This document shows, in pieces, positions 14,799 through 21,569 of a DNA stretch of 21,569 nt. Position 1 is the first letter of the stretch, and the number at the start of each line of letters is the position of its first letter. Position numbers and translations under genes: made by a program. This DNA comes from Halieaceae bacterium (GTDB taxonomy: Bacteria; Pseudomonadota; Gammaproteobacteria; Pseudomonadales; Halieaceae). Location: assembly GCA_018666295.1 (NCBI GenBank), contig JABIZW010000122.1, forward strand, positions 1 through 21,569, in the 5' to 3' direction. The notes below the pieces were generated by a model that was not told the DNA's origin, did not search any database, and worked only from the letters and a program-made list of their open reading frames with translations.

Positions 14799-15326
14799 AT
14801 TAAGAACGAGACCAAGAGTAAGAAAGCTCTGACAAACGAACAAATCGATGCACCGATGGTGCGTTTGATTGAAGCCGATGGCACTCAAGTAGGCATTGTG
14901 TCCAACGAGGACGCAGTGAGCAGAGCGGACGCGGCCGGAATGGATTTGGTCATGATGGCAGAGGGCGAGACGCCTGTTTGCAAGATCATGGATTACGGCA
15001 AGCACGTTTTTGAGTCGAAGAAGCAAAAGGCAGCGCAGAAGAAGCGCGCTAAGCGGATACAGATTAAAGAAATGAAGTTTCGTCCGGGAACGGACGAAGG
15101 TGACTATCAGGTCAAGCTGCGTAATTTGACCCGATTCCTGGAAAACGGTGATAAAGCTAAAGTCACGCTGCGTTATCGTGGTCGTGAAATGGCTCACCAA
15201 GAACTCGGTATGGAAATTCTCAAGCGTGTTGAGAATGACCTGAGTGAGTTAGGTGCGGTTGAACAGTTTCCAAAAATGGAAGGTCGTCAATTGACGATGG
15301 TGATCTCACCGAAGAAACGAGGATAG
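14799..15326 (+). CDS. infC: Translation initiation factor IF-3 (ATT start)
   Basis: 175 aa. The start is ATT at 14799 (ATT AAG AAC GAG), preceded by GGAGA at 14786-14790 eight bases upstream; an upstream in-frame ATG at 14727 gives a non-family extension and lacks such a site. The N-domain (VRLIEADGTQVGIVS, PVCKIMDYGK), basic linker (KKQKAAQKKRAKR) and C-domain (EMKFRPGTDEGDYQVKLRNL, RYRGREMAHQELGM) are all present. IF-3 binds 30S, prevents 50S joining and rejects non-canonical start codons, so an ATT start makes its own mRNA self-limiting, as in E. coli. It is 151 bp after thrS, and rpmI and rplT follow. Confidence 0.96.
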   Translation: MKNETKSKKALTNEQIDAPMVRLIEADGTQVGIVSNEDAVSRADAAGMDLVMMAEGETPVCKIMDYGKHVFESKKQKAAQKKRAKRIQIKEMKFRPGTDEGDYQVKLRNLTRFLENGDKAKVTLRYRGREMAHQELGMEILKRVENDLSELGAVEQFPKMEGRQLTMVISPKKRG

Positions 15327-15362
15327 TGGCCCGTGAATGCCCTATGACTCGATTGATGAATC

Positions 15363-15387
15363 GCTCGAGCAGGAAACTGTAACGAGC
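15363..15387 (+). promoter_or_regulatory. Irregular GAAA-capped stem in the infC-rpmI gap (candidate L20 operator)
   Basis: GCTCG (15363-15367) pairs with CGAGC (15383-15387); an A-rich internal loop (AG/TAA) leads to CAG-GAAA-CTG (15370-15379). Two short coaxial stems split by unpaired adenines resemble the rRNA H40-H41 junction recognised by ribosomal protein L20, which represses rpmI-rplT in E. coli. The structure ends seven bases before GGGAG of rpmI. Confidence 0.5.
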
Positions 15388-15407
15388 CTTAAGCGGGAGT
15401 ATCTAAG

Positions 15408-15602
15408 ATGCCAAAAGCAAAAATTCACAGTGGTGCCGCTAAGCGGTTTAAGAAGACGGCCAGTGGCTACAAGCGCAAGAGCGCTTACAAGAGCCACATC
15501 CTGACGAAAATGACGACAAAGCGTAAGCGTCAGCTTCGAGGCACATCACTGATTCACAAGTCCGACGTGGTACTCGTGGATCGTATGTTGCGCGCCAAGT
15601 AA
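15408..15602 (+). CDS. rpmI: 50S ribosomal protein L35
   Basis: 64 aa, full length. Typical L35: MPKAKIHSGAAKRFKKTASG, RKSAYKSHILTK, KRKRQLRG and the C-terminal DRMLRAK. Very basic. It binds 23S rRNA in the large subunit. GGGAG at 15395-15399 precedes the ATG by eight bases. It is 25 bp from rplT and co-translated with it; the leader holds a candidate L20 operator. Confidence 0.98.
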   Translation: MPKAKIHSGAAKRFKKTASGYKRKSAYKSHILTKMTTKRKRQLRGTSLIHKSDVVLVDRMLRAK

Positions 15603-15627
15603 TCGTTAACCAGTTAGGAGATAAGAC

Positions 15628-15987
15628 ATGCCTCGTGTAAAGCGTGGTGTCACGGCTCACCGTCGACACAAGAAAATTTTAAAGCAAGCAAAGGGTTACT
15701 ACGGTGCACGTTCGCGCGTATTCCGAGTAGCGAAGCAAGCGGTTACTAAAGCGGGTCAGTATGCCTACCGTGACCGTCGTCAGCGCAAACGTCAGTTTCG
15801 AGCGCTCTGGATTACGCGTATTAACGCCCAGTCTCGAGCTAACGGCATAACGTACAGCAAGTTTATCAACGGCCTTAAGCGCGCGGGTATTACCCTCGAT
15901 CGCCGTGTCCTAGCTGATCTTGCTGTTCACGATAAGCTGGCATTCTCGGCAGTGGTTGAGCGCGCAAAAGCTGCACTGGCGGCCTAA
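15628..15987 (+). CDS. rplT: 50S ribosomal protein L20
   Basis: 119 aa. Canonical L20: an extended basic N-terminal arm (MPRVKRGVTAHRRHKKILKQ, AKGYYGARSRVFRVAKQAV) that threads 23S rRNA early in 50S assembly, and a globular C-domain (ALWITRINAQSRANGITYSKFINGLKRAGI region) that binds the rRNA junction and, in E. coli, the rpmI leader mRNA. AGGAG lies nine bases before the ATG. Followed by a strong terminator hairpin before pheS. Confidence 0.98.
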   Translation: MPRVKRGVTAHRRHKKILKQAKGYYGARSRVFRVAKQAVTKAGQYAYRDRRQRKRQFRALWITRINAQSRANGITYSKFINGLKRAGITLDRRVLADLAVHDKLAFSAVVERAKAALAA

Positions 15988-16033
15988 TTACCGTCTTCGC
16001 ACTTCCGATGGCAGTAATGTGGAGCGATAATAG

Positions 16034-16058
16034 AAAGGGGGCTACGGCCTCCTTTTTT
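16034..16058 (+). terminator. Terminator/attenuator hairpin between rplT and pheS
   Basis: AAAGGGGGC (16034-16042), loop TACG, GCCTCCTTT (16047-16055) and then T3: a 9-bp stem with one G-U, capped by a very stable C(UACG)G tetraloop and ending in a T6 run. It lies 46 bp after rplT and 24 bp before pheS, where E. coli has the pheM attenuator, but no phenylalanine-rich leader peptide precedes it. Confidence 0.85.
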
Positions 16059-16082
16059 GAATGAGTGGAGTGTAGAGCACAG

Positions 16083-17102
16083 ATGCAGTCACTGGAGAAC
16101 ATCAAAGCGGAGGCGAGTAACGCCATAGACGCTGCGACAGACGTTGCCGCCCTTGAAGAATTGCGCGTCAGCTACTTAGGCAAAAAGGGTGCGCTCACTG
16201 GCTTGCTTAAAAGTCTAGGGCAGCTCTCTGCTGAAGAGCGACCCAAAGCGGGTGCCGAGATAAACGCCATTAAACAGGTCCTGACCGAGCAACTGAATCT
16301 GCGTCGGGACACGTTGCATGCAGAGGCGCTCGCGGTTCAGCTGTCATCAGAAGCGATCGATGTGACGCTGCCCGGACGACATCCCGAGACCGGTGGATTA
16401 CACCCCATTACAAGAACGATTCAACGAATGGAAACCTTCTTTTCGTCGATGGGTTTCGACGTGGTGGAGGGCCCTGAGATTGAGGACGACTACCACAATT
16501 TCGAGGCGCTCAATATTCCTGCACATCACCCTGCTCGTGCGATGCACGACACGTTCTATGTTGACGAGACACGGGTATTGAGAACACACACATCAGGTGT
16601 TCAGGTGCGCACAATGGAAACGCAAGCACCGCCCATTCGTATTATTTGTCCCGGTCGCGTGTATCGGTGCGACTCGGATCTGACCCACTCGCCGATGTTT
16701 CATCAGGTGGAAGGGCTTTTGATCGACGAGACCTCTCATTTTGGACACCTCAAAGGGCTGTTGGAGGAGTTTCTTCATGCGTTCTTTGAGCGCGATGACC
16801 TGGCAGTGCGGTTGCGTCCCTCGTATTTTCCTTTTACCGAGCCGTCGGCAGAGGTCGATATTCAGTGTGTAAAGTGTTCAGGTGAGGGCTGTCGCGTTTG
16901 CAGTCATACGGGCTGGATTGAGGTTTTGGGCTGCGGAATGGTCAACCCAAAGGTTCTCCAGATGAGTGGCATTGATCCTGATAAATACCGCGGATTTGCC
17001 TTTGGGATGGGGGTTGAGCGGCTCTCAATGCTGCGTTACGGGATTGGCGATCTTCGCCTGAACTTTGATAATGATCTGCGCTTTCTCGCGCAGTTTATGT
17101 GA
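16083..17102 (+). CDS. pheS: Phenylalanyl-tRNA synthetase alpha subunit
   Basis: 339 aa from ATG 16083; a GTG six codons upstream is less likely. N-terminal coiled coil (~1-85) that binds tRNA, then the class II catalytic core: LPGRHPETGGLHPI, GPEIEDDYHNFEALN, HPARAMHDTFY, RTHTSGVQVRTM, PGRVYRCD, FRPS-type RLRPSYFPFTEPSAEVD and GFAFGMGVERL. Between the catalytic strands is a four-cysteine insert (CVKCSGEGCRVCSHTGW), a zinc-ribbon-like element absent from the E. coli enzyme but known in many bacterial PheS. The alpha2-beta2 enzyme charges tRNA-Phe. pheT follows after nine bases. Confidence 0.97.
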   Translation: MQSLENIKAEASNAIDAATDVAALEELRVSYLGKKGALTGLLKSLGQLSAEERPKAGAEINAIKQVLTEQLNLRRDTLHAEALAVQLSSEAIDVTLPGRHPETGGLHPITRTIQRMETFFSSMGFDVVEGPEIEDDYHNFEALNIPAHHPARAMHDTFYVDETRVLRTHTSGVQVRTMETQAPPIRIICPGRVYRCDSDLTHSPMFHQVEGLLIDETSHFGHLKGLLEEFLHAFFERDDLAVRLRPSYFPFTEPSAEVDIQCVKCSGEGCRVCSHTGWIEVLGCGMVNPKVLQMSGIDPDKYRGFAFGMGVERLSMLRYGIGDLRLNFDNDLRFLAQFM

Positions 17103-17111
17103 GTTAGTACG

Positions 17112-19478
17112 ATGATTATTTCAGAGCAGTGGCTGCGCACTTGGGTCAACCCTGAGGCGACGACAGAAGCCCTCAGCCACAAGTTAACGATGATCGGTCT
17201 CGAGGTTGACGGTGTAGCGACTGTTGCCGAACCGTTTTCCGGCGTGGTCGTTGCTGAAATTATCAGCGCTGAGCAACATCCTGATGCGGACAAGTTGCGC
17301 GTTTGTGTCGTTGACGCGGGTGACGAGCATGTTCAAATTGTGTGCGGTGCACCCAACGCGCGCGTCGGATTACGAGCTCCACTGGCTAAGGTCGGCGCCG
17401 TACTTCCCGGTAATTTTAAAATCAAAAAGGCAAAGCTAAGAGGTGTTGAGTCTCAGGGCATGCTTTGTGCCAGTGCCGAGCTTACGATCTCCGAGGATAA
17501 CGACGGGCTGATGGAGCTTCGGTCTGATGCACCGATAGGCGCGGATATTCGCGAGTATCTGCGCCTTGATGATAAAATTCTTGAGTTAGGTTTGACACCA
17601 AATCGAGCGGATTGCTTGAGCATGCGCGGTGTCGCTCGTGACGTCGCTGTGGCATTTGATGAGGCCTTGATAGAGCCCGAAATTGCGCCGTTCGCGGCGA
17701 CGATTGATGATCAATTCCCCATAGCAATTGACGCCCCTGCTAAGTGTCCCCGGTACTTAGGCCGTGTCATCAAAGGTGTGGACTTATCCAGGCCCACACC
17801 TGAGTACATGCGAGACCGGTTGGAGCGCGCGGGATTGCGGTCGATCGACGCAGTGGTCGACGTTACTAATTACGTCATGCTCGAAATGGGTCAGCCATTA
17901 CACGCCTTTGACCTCGACCAGCTCAGTGGCGGTATCGTCGTCCGTGAGTGCCGTGAAGCCGAGCAATTGACGCTGCTCGACGGGACAGTACAGTCACTCG
18001 AGCCCGGGACACTGCTCATCGCGGACCACGAGAAACCCTTGGCGATGGCCGGAATTATGGGTGGTGAGGACAGCGGTGTCAGCGAAAGTACAACCAGTCT
18101 CTTTTTGGAGAGCGCCTTTTTTACGCCAGAGCTTATGGCCGGACGCGCACGATCCTACGGCTTGCACACTGACGCGTCGCATCGGTACGAGCGTGGCGTT
18201 GACTTCCAACTGCAACGGCAAGCGATGGAGAGGGCGACACGGCTCTTCATCGAGACCGCAGGGGGTGAAGCAGGCCCTGTCACTGAGGTTTCGTCTGATG
18301 GCGACTTGCCGATCAATGACGCGGTTTTGCTTCGAGAGGAACAGATTGAAAAGCTGCTAGGCCTGCGCATTGAGCGCTTTGAAGTTGAACGTATTTTACA
18401 GGGCTTGGGTTTTTGGATCGTCACACAAGAGCAGGGTTGGCTTTGCACTGCGCCAAGCTGGCGGTTTGACATGGGGCATGAGGTCGACCTGATCGAAGAG
18501 TTGGCGCGCGTTATTGGCTACGACGCCATACCGGCTCAGCGCCTTACCGGTGAGCTCATTGCTACGCCTGTGCCAGAGACGCGTCGTGCGCTTCGCAGTG
18601 CGAAAAATGACTTGGTGGCTCGCGGCTACTTCGAGGCAGTGACCTTCAGTTTTGTTGAACCTCAGTTGCAGGCGACCTTTGATCCTCAAACGTCGCCCGT
18701 CCACCTAAAAAACCCTATTTCGGCAGACCTCGCCGTCATGCGGACTAGTTTGATCCCGGGCCTTTTAAAAGCAATTGCGCATAATGTGAGTCGACAGCAG
18801 AGCCGTGTTCGTCTTTTCGAGACGGGATTACGATTTTTGCCGGGAGACGAAATTGCGCAAACCCCTATGATTGCGCTTGCGGCATCGGGTTTGCGAGATG
18901 CTGAAGGTTGGTCGGCGGGTAAAGAGGCGGCCGATTTTTTTGACATCAAGGGCAGTGTTGAGGCGCTTCTGGGAAGCCTCGGACAACGACTCTCGTTTGA
19001 AGCTTGTGTGTTCCCAGGGCTGCACGACGGCCAAAGCGCGGCTATTTTAGTCGACGGTCATGCCGTGGGTCGTATGGGTACGATTCACCCCACTGTTGGG
19101 AAGTTGTTGGGGTTGCCTGCCAGTACGGTTGTTGCAGAGATGGAACAGTCAGCAGTGACCGCGCTGGCAATGCCAGAGTACGAAGACATATCGAAGTTTC
19201 CGGAGACGCGTCGCGACTTGGCCTTGGTCGTCGACAAGGGTGTGGCGTCGGGCGATGTCATGACCCTGATTCGTGATACTGCCGGTGGATTGCTCACGAA
19301 ACTTGATTTATTCGACGTTTACGAAGGGGCCGGATTGGCCGAGGGGAAGAAGAGTTTGGCGATCGGTTTGACATTCCAAGGTCAAAGTCGCACTCTCGAC
19401 GAAACAGAGGTCTCGGGTGCTGTTGACCAAGTGCTTGATTCTCTGAGAGAAAAGCTGGGTATCGAACTGCGAAGCTGA
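17112..19478 (+). CDS. pheT: Phenylalanyl-tRNA synthetase beta subunit
   Basis: 788 aa (E. coli 795). An OB-fold tRNA-binding domain ~40-150 (ADKLRVCVVDAGDEHVQIVCGA key part), a B3/B4 editing domain ~210-360 that hydrolyses Tyr-tRNA-Phe (RSIDAVVDVTNYVMLEMGQP, MAGIMGGEDSGV, RYERGVD), B5 DNA-binding-like domain ~400-475, a pseudo-catalytic domain with RLFETGLRFLPG, and a C-terminal FDX-ACB anticodon-binding domain from ~695 (FPETRRDLALVVDKGV, GLTFQGQSRTL). Co-transcribed with pheS, and ihfA begins seven bases after its stop, the classic pheST-ihfA order. Confidence 0.97.
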   Translation: MIISEQWLRTWVNPEATTEALSHKLTMIGLEVDGVATVAEPFSGVVVAEIISAEQHPDADKLRVCVVDAGDEHVQIVCGAPNARVGLRAPLAKVGAVLPGNFKIKKAKLRGVESQGMLCASAELTISEDNDGLMELRSDAPIGADIREYLRLDDKILELGLTPNRADCLSMRGVARDVAVAFDEALIEPEIAPFAATIDDQFPIAIDAPAKCPRYLGRVIKGVDLSRPTPEYMRDRLERAGLRSIDAVVDVTNYVMLEMGQPLHAFDLDQLSGGIVVRECREAEQLTLLDGTVQSLEPGTLLIADHEKPLAMAGIMGGEDSGVSESTTSLFLESAFFTPELMAGRARSYGLHTDASHRYERGVDFQLQRQAMERATRLFIETAGGEAGPVTEVSSDGDLPINDAVLLREEQIEKLLGLRIERFEVERILQGLGFWIVTQEQGWLCTAPSWRFDMGHEVDLIEELARVIGYDAIPAQRLTGELIATPVPETRRALRSAKNDLVARGYFEAVTFSFVEPQLQATFDPQTSPVHLKNPISADLAVMRTSLIPGLLKAIAHNVSRQQSRVRLFETGLRFLPGDEIAQTPMIALAASGLRDAEGWSAGKEAADFFDIKGSVEALLGSLGQRLSFEACVFPGLHDGQSAAILVDGHAVGRMGTIHPTVGKLLGLPASTVVAEMEQSAVTALAMPEYEDISKFPETRRDLALVVDKGVASGDVMTLIRDTAGGLLTKLDLFDVYEGAGLAEGKKSLAIGLTFQGQSRTLDETEVSGAVDQVLDSLREKLGIELRS

Positions 19479-19485
19479 TAACACT

Positions 19486-19785
19486 ATGTCCGCACTAACG
19501 AAATCTGAAATGGCCGAGAAACTCTTTGATGAGTTGGGTCTTAATAAGCGCGAGGCGAAAGAGCTGGTGGAGCAGTTCTTCGAAGAGATTCGAATCTGCC
19601 TGGAAAATAATGAGCAGGTGAAGCTTTCGGGCTTTGGTAACTTCGATCTTCGGGATAAAGGCTCTCGTCCGGGCCGTAATCCAAAAACAGGCGAAGAGAT
19701 CCCTATTTCTGCAAGACGTGTTGTCACCTTCAAGCCTGGTCAAAAGCTCAAAGCGCGGGTAGAGAAGATGCCGAACGATGCTTGA
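19486..19785 (+). CDS. ihfA: Integration host factor alpha subunit
   Basis: 99 aa. DNABII family: MSALTKSEMAEKLFDELGLN helical body, VKLSGFGNFDLRDK, and the DNA-bending beta-arm with GRNPKTGEEIPISARRVV and its proline. With IhfB it makes the IHF heterodimer that bends DNA at specific sites for recombination, replication and sigma-54 transcription, and also assists many tyrosine recombinases, relevant to the integrase 600 bp away. Position after pheT and the alpha-type C-terminus (KLKARVEKM) identify the alpha rather than beta subunit. It overlaps the following regulator by eight bases. Confidence 0.96.
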   Translation: MSALTKSEMAEKLFDELGLNKREAKELVEQFFEEIRICLENNEQVKLSGFGNFDLRDKGSRPGRNPKTGEEIPISARRVVTFKPGQKLKARVEKMPNDA

Positions 19786-20137
19786 GCCCACGCACAACAA
19801 CGAGCTACCGCCCATACCCGGAAAACGCTATTTCACCATTGGTGAAGTGAGTGGCTTGTGTGCTGTAAAACCGCACGTGCTTCGGTACTGGGAAGCGGAA
19901 TTCCCACAGCTCAAACCCGTTAAGCGCCGTGGTAATCGTCGGTATTATAAACGCGGCGATGTCGAGTTGGTGCGGGCGATTCGAGGTCTACTCTATGAAG
20001 AGGGTTACACGATCGGTGGCGCTCGACAGAGACTGACCTGTGAAGACGGCCCAAGCCCCGTTGATGTTATGTCAACGGTTCGAGACTGCTTAAACGATTT
20101 GGAAGCTGCAAAGTCGCTGCTCAAACTCGGCGACTAA
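19778..20137 (+). CDS. MerR-family transcriptional regulator
   Basis: 119 aa. A winged helix-turn-helix at ~17-85: YFTIGEVSGLCAVKPHVLRYWE, FPQLKPVKRRGNRRYY, and GDVELVRAIRGLLYEEGYTIGGARQ, followed by a short helix. There is no cysteine-rich effector domain, so it is a short MerR of unknown signal. The ATG overlaps the ihfA stop by eight bases, implying translational coupling. The same short MerR between ihfA and tRNA-Pro is known in Pseudomonas (PA2737 type), so this is core genome rather than island. Function unknown. Confidence 0.92.
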   Translation: MLEPTHNNELPPIPGKRYFTIGEVSGLCAVKPHVLRYWEAEFPQLKPVKRRGNRRYYKRGDVELVRAIRGLLYEEGYTIGGARQRLTCEDGPSPVDVMSTVRDCLNDLEAAKSLLKLGD

Positions 20138-20162
20138 CATTCCCTAACGCATTGAATACCCG

Positions 20163-20168
20163 TATACT
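20163..20168 (+). promoter_or_regulatory. -10 element of the tRNA-Pro promoter
   Basis: TATACT followed by a GC-rich discriminator (TCGCGCC), 10 bp before the mature tRNA 5' end. No good -35 at 16-18 bp; TTCCCT (20140-20145) is the only option. Confidence 0.5.
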
Positions 20169-20178
20169 TCGCGCCGTT

Positions 20179-20255
20179 CGGGGCGTAGCGCAGTCTGGTA
20201 GCGCACCACACTGGGGGTGTGGTGGTCGCAGGTTCAAATCCTGCCGTCCCGACCA
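20179..20255 (+). tRNA. tRNA-Pro (anticodon GGG)
   Basis: 77 nt with encoded CCA. Acceptor CGGGGCG/CGTCCCG (one G-U), D arm GCGCAGTCTGGTAGCGC, anticodon stem CCACA/TGTGG around CTGGGGG with anticodon GGG at 20213-20215, and T arm CAGGTTCAAATCCTG. It follows the MerR gene and is the likely integration target for the element starting just downstream. Confidence 0.97.
20230..20255 (+). other. Candidate integration site (attL core) at the tRNA-Pro 3' end
   Basis: The T arm and 3' end of tRNA-Pro are the usual target for tyrosine integrases encoded next to them. The tRNA is intact, as expected when the element supplies the 3' end. The matching right-end copy would lie beyond the window, so the exact core cannot be fixed. 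Confidence 0.4.
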
Positions 20256-20372
20256 TCTTTTTCAGCTTACCTAAGCCATTTAAAGATATTGCCTCCTTAG
20301 TGTAAGGGGCTATTCTGGCGTCGTGCTATACCCTCAAATTTCCTTGATTTTCCTAGGTTTTCTCGTAATTCT

Positions 20373-20391
20373 GTTACCCAAAAGTTACCCA
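20373..20391 (+). repeat. Direct repeats just upstream of the integrase gene
   Basis: GTTACCCA at 20373-20380 and again at 20384-20391, spaced by exactly 11 bp, i.e. on the same face of the helix. Possible arm-type integrase or directionality-factor sites, or an operator of the integrase gene. Confidence 0.45.
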
Positions 20392-20404
20392 GAGACTTTT
20401 GCAT

Positions 20405-21478
20405 ATGAAACAGATAAAGCTGACGAAGGTAAATTTGGAGAAATTGGCGGCAAATCCTCCATCTGAGCGTGATGAATATCGCACTGATATCCCTAGCTGT
20501 TATTTGCGTGTCGGACCTTCCTCGATGTCTATCACTGTATTGAGGAGGGATGCCGATAAAAATCAGGTAAGGGTGGGTATTTCAATAGATACACTGAATC
20601 TGCCAAATCTACCCGCGTTGAAAAGGCTCATAAGGCAAGCAAAGGAGTCTGACAGTCACTCCACGAAAAAAGAGAAGCGACTAAAGAACTCTCTTCGCAG
20701 TGCTGGGGAATATGTCATCGAGGCTAAGCAGTTAGCCAGTACAACTGAGTCCAACTATTTAAGATGCCTTAACCAGCTAGTCATCTTTAGCGGCGACAAG
20801 GTGCCAGTAAAGGGTGTAGAGATACTGAAGCTCCACAAACTAATTTCAGAGCATCATGGCTCGGCAGGAGCCAACTCTGCGCTGAAGGTGTTGAGAATGG
20901 TCATGAAGGCCATGCACGCGGATGATGAATCGTTTCCTGATTGGCCCACTGAGGCGGTTAGAGGCTTATGGACTTACGAGCCACCCAGAGAAACGCGTCT
21001 TAGCACCGAGCAGTTGCCGTTGGTTTGGAATGCATCTCTGCCTGACCATTGGAGTCAATGGGTGCGCTTCGCTCTTCTAACGGGAATGCGCAAGTCGGAG
21101 ACGAAGAAGGCATACATCCAAGGCGACGAGCTTGTTGTAGACAACACCAAAAATGGAACAAGACATCGTCTTCCTCTTACGCCAAGCATCGAAAAATATT
21201 TTTCTGATTACTCAGCCATCAAATGCTTTAAGCCGCTTACAAAGCATGTTCAGTCAGCAACAGAAGTTAGAACCACTCCCCACGATTTGAGACGGACCTT
21301 TGCCTCTATTGCTCGCATGGCTGGAGTACAGCAAAGCACTATTGCTTGGTTGATGAACCACTCGGCTGGCAGAAGCTCACAGACAGACCGTTATCAAGGA
21401 AGACCAGAAAGCTTCATCCTAAGCGAGGCTCTTCTCAAGATTGAAGAGACATACAAAACCCTTGGGTGCGAGAGGTGA
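20405..21478 (+). CDS. Tyrosine recombinase/integrase of a tRNA-targeted element
   Basis: 357 aa from ATG 20405, 149 bp after tRNA-Pro, with AGAGA at 20391-20395. The N-terminal ~60 residues resemble the arm-binding domain of P4-type integrases (EYRTDIPSCYLRVGPS), residues ~95-180 form the core-binding SAM-like domain, and the catalytic domain has all key residues: R229 (LTGMRKSE), K249 (NTKNGTRHRLPL), H293-x2-R296 (TPHDLRRTF), H319 (LMNHSAG) and nucleophile Y330 (TDRYQG). It should therefore be active. Codon use is richer in AGA, ATA and A/T-ending codons than the core genes beside it, a sign of transfer. It points away from the tRNA and shares its transcript with the next gene. Confidence 0.93.
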   Translation: MKQIKLTKVNLEKLAANPPSERDEYRTDIPSCYLRVGPSSMSITVLRRDADKNQVRVGISIDTLNLPNLPALKRLIRQAKESDSHSTKKEKRLKNSLRSAGEYVIEAKQLASTTESNYLRCLNQLVIFSGDKVPVKGVEILKLHKLISEHHGSAGANSALKVLRMVMKAMHADDESFPDWPTEAVRGLWTYEPPRETRLSTEQLPLVWNASLPDHWSQWVRFALLTGMRKSETKKAYIQGDELVVDNTKNGTRHRLPLTPSIEKYFSDYSAIKCFKPLTKHVQSATEVRTTPHDLRRTFASIARMAGVQQSTIAWLMNHSAGRSSQTDRYQGRPESFILSEALLKIEETYKTLGCER

Positions 21479-21481
21479 CAG

Positions 21482-21569
21482 ATGGTTAGAAAGTCCAAGG
21501 ATGAAAGTCGGGTTGTTTTGCGGGCGGGTCGAACTGTTTCCACACCCCAAAAAGCTTATGAGCAAAAGA
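21482..21569 (+). CDS. Start of an unidentified island gene (3' end beyond window)
   Basis: ATG 21482, four bases after the integrase stop, with a strong AGAGG at 21471-21475 that overlaps the integrase end, so it is translationally coupled. The 29 residues seen (MVRKSKDESRVVLRAGRT, then VSTPQKAYEQK) are basic and hydrophilic, with no signal or membrane segment. Too short to assign; an excisionase, regulator or cargo protein would all fit. Confidence 0.6.
   Translation, partial: MVRKSKDESRVVLRAGRTVSTPQKAYEQK

Noticed and set aside
16008..16064. 18-codon open frame (MAVMWSDNRKGATASFFE) overlapping the rplT-pheS terminator, considered as a pheM-like leader peptide
   Set aside because: Only two Phe codons, and they are the terminator's own T run, so stalling there could not direct attenuation; no ribosome-binding site.
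1..21569. CRISPR arrays, insertion sequences and rRNA genes
   Set aside because: No regularly spaced repeats, transposase or rRNA sequence seen by eye in the window.

Overview
The window looks like part of the chromosome of a free-living, probably marine, gammaproteobacterium. The strongest evidence is the block thrS-infC-rpmI-rplT-pheS-pheT-ihfA-merR-type regulator-tRNA-Pro, an order I know from Pseudomonas and its relatives. The acyl-CoA carboxylase, TIGR03084-type and enoyl-CoA hydratase genes would fit the Halieaceae/OM60 area of Cellvibrionales. That placement is inference; no rRNA or marker search was possible.

Layout. (1) Positions 1-4997, + strand: a likely acyl-CoA catabolic cluster. 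It holds the C-terminal part of a biotin-dependent acyl-CoA carboxylase alpha subunit, a DinB/MDMPI-fold TIGR03084-like protein, a small GT-A-like protein, an enoyl-CoA hydratase/isomerase homologue with an altered active site, and a serine hydrolase of the beta-lactamase/EstB type. (2) 5086-5809, - strand: a small XRE regulator and a small membrane protein. (3) 6046-7443: the RNA helicase dbpA. It is followed by a gene-poor stretch with a terminator hairpin, a 78-aa basic/charged protein gene and tRNA-Asn (both - strand), and two copies of a 55-bp terminator-containing repeat. (4) 8339-11066: uvrB and an OmpA-like lipoprotein. (5) 11067-12590: a frame-disrupted membrane-protein reading frame, a four-helix membrane protein (- strand), and a divergent cyanide-resistant alternative oxidase with a perfect extended -10 promoter. 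(6) 12716-20255: the translation block and tRNA-Pro(GGG). (7) 20256 to the end: a tyrosine recombinase just downstream of tRNA-Pro and the start of another gene. This is the left edge of a probable integrated island whose cargo lies outside the window.

Regulation visible in the translation block. The thrS leader holds a perfect 7-bp hairpin whose 7-nt loop reads A-U-CGU-A-A, a copy of a tRNA-Thr anticodon loop, just before the Shine-Dalgarno sequence. infC starts with ATT. The infC-rpmI gap holds an irregular GAAA-capped stem suited to L20 autocontrol. A UACG-capped terminator separates rplT from pheS. Together these point to autogenous control of ThrRS, IF-3 and L35/L20.

I see no wholly new system fully contained here. 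The best candidates for follow-up are the island edge at tRNA-Pro, the two frame-disrupted hidden reading frames, the repeated terminator module with its small gene, and the carboxylase/TIGR03084 cluster.
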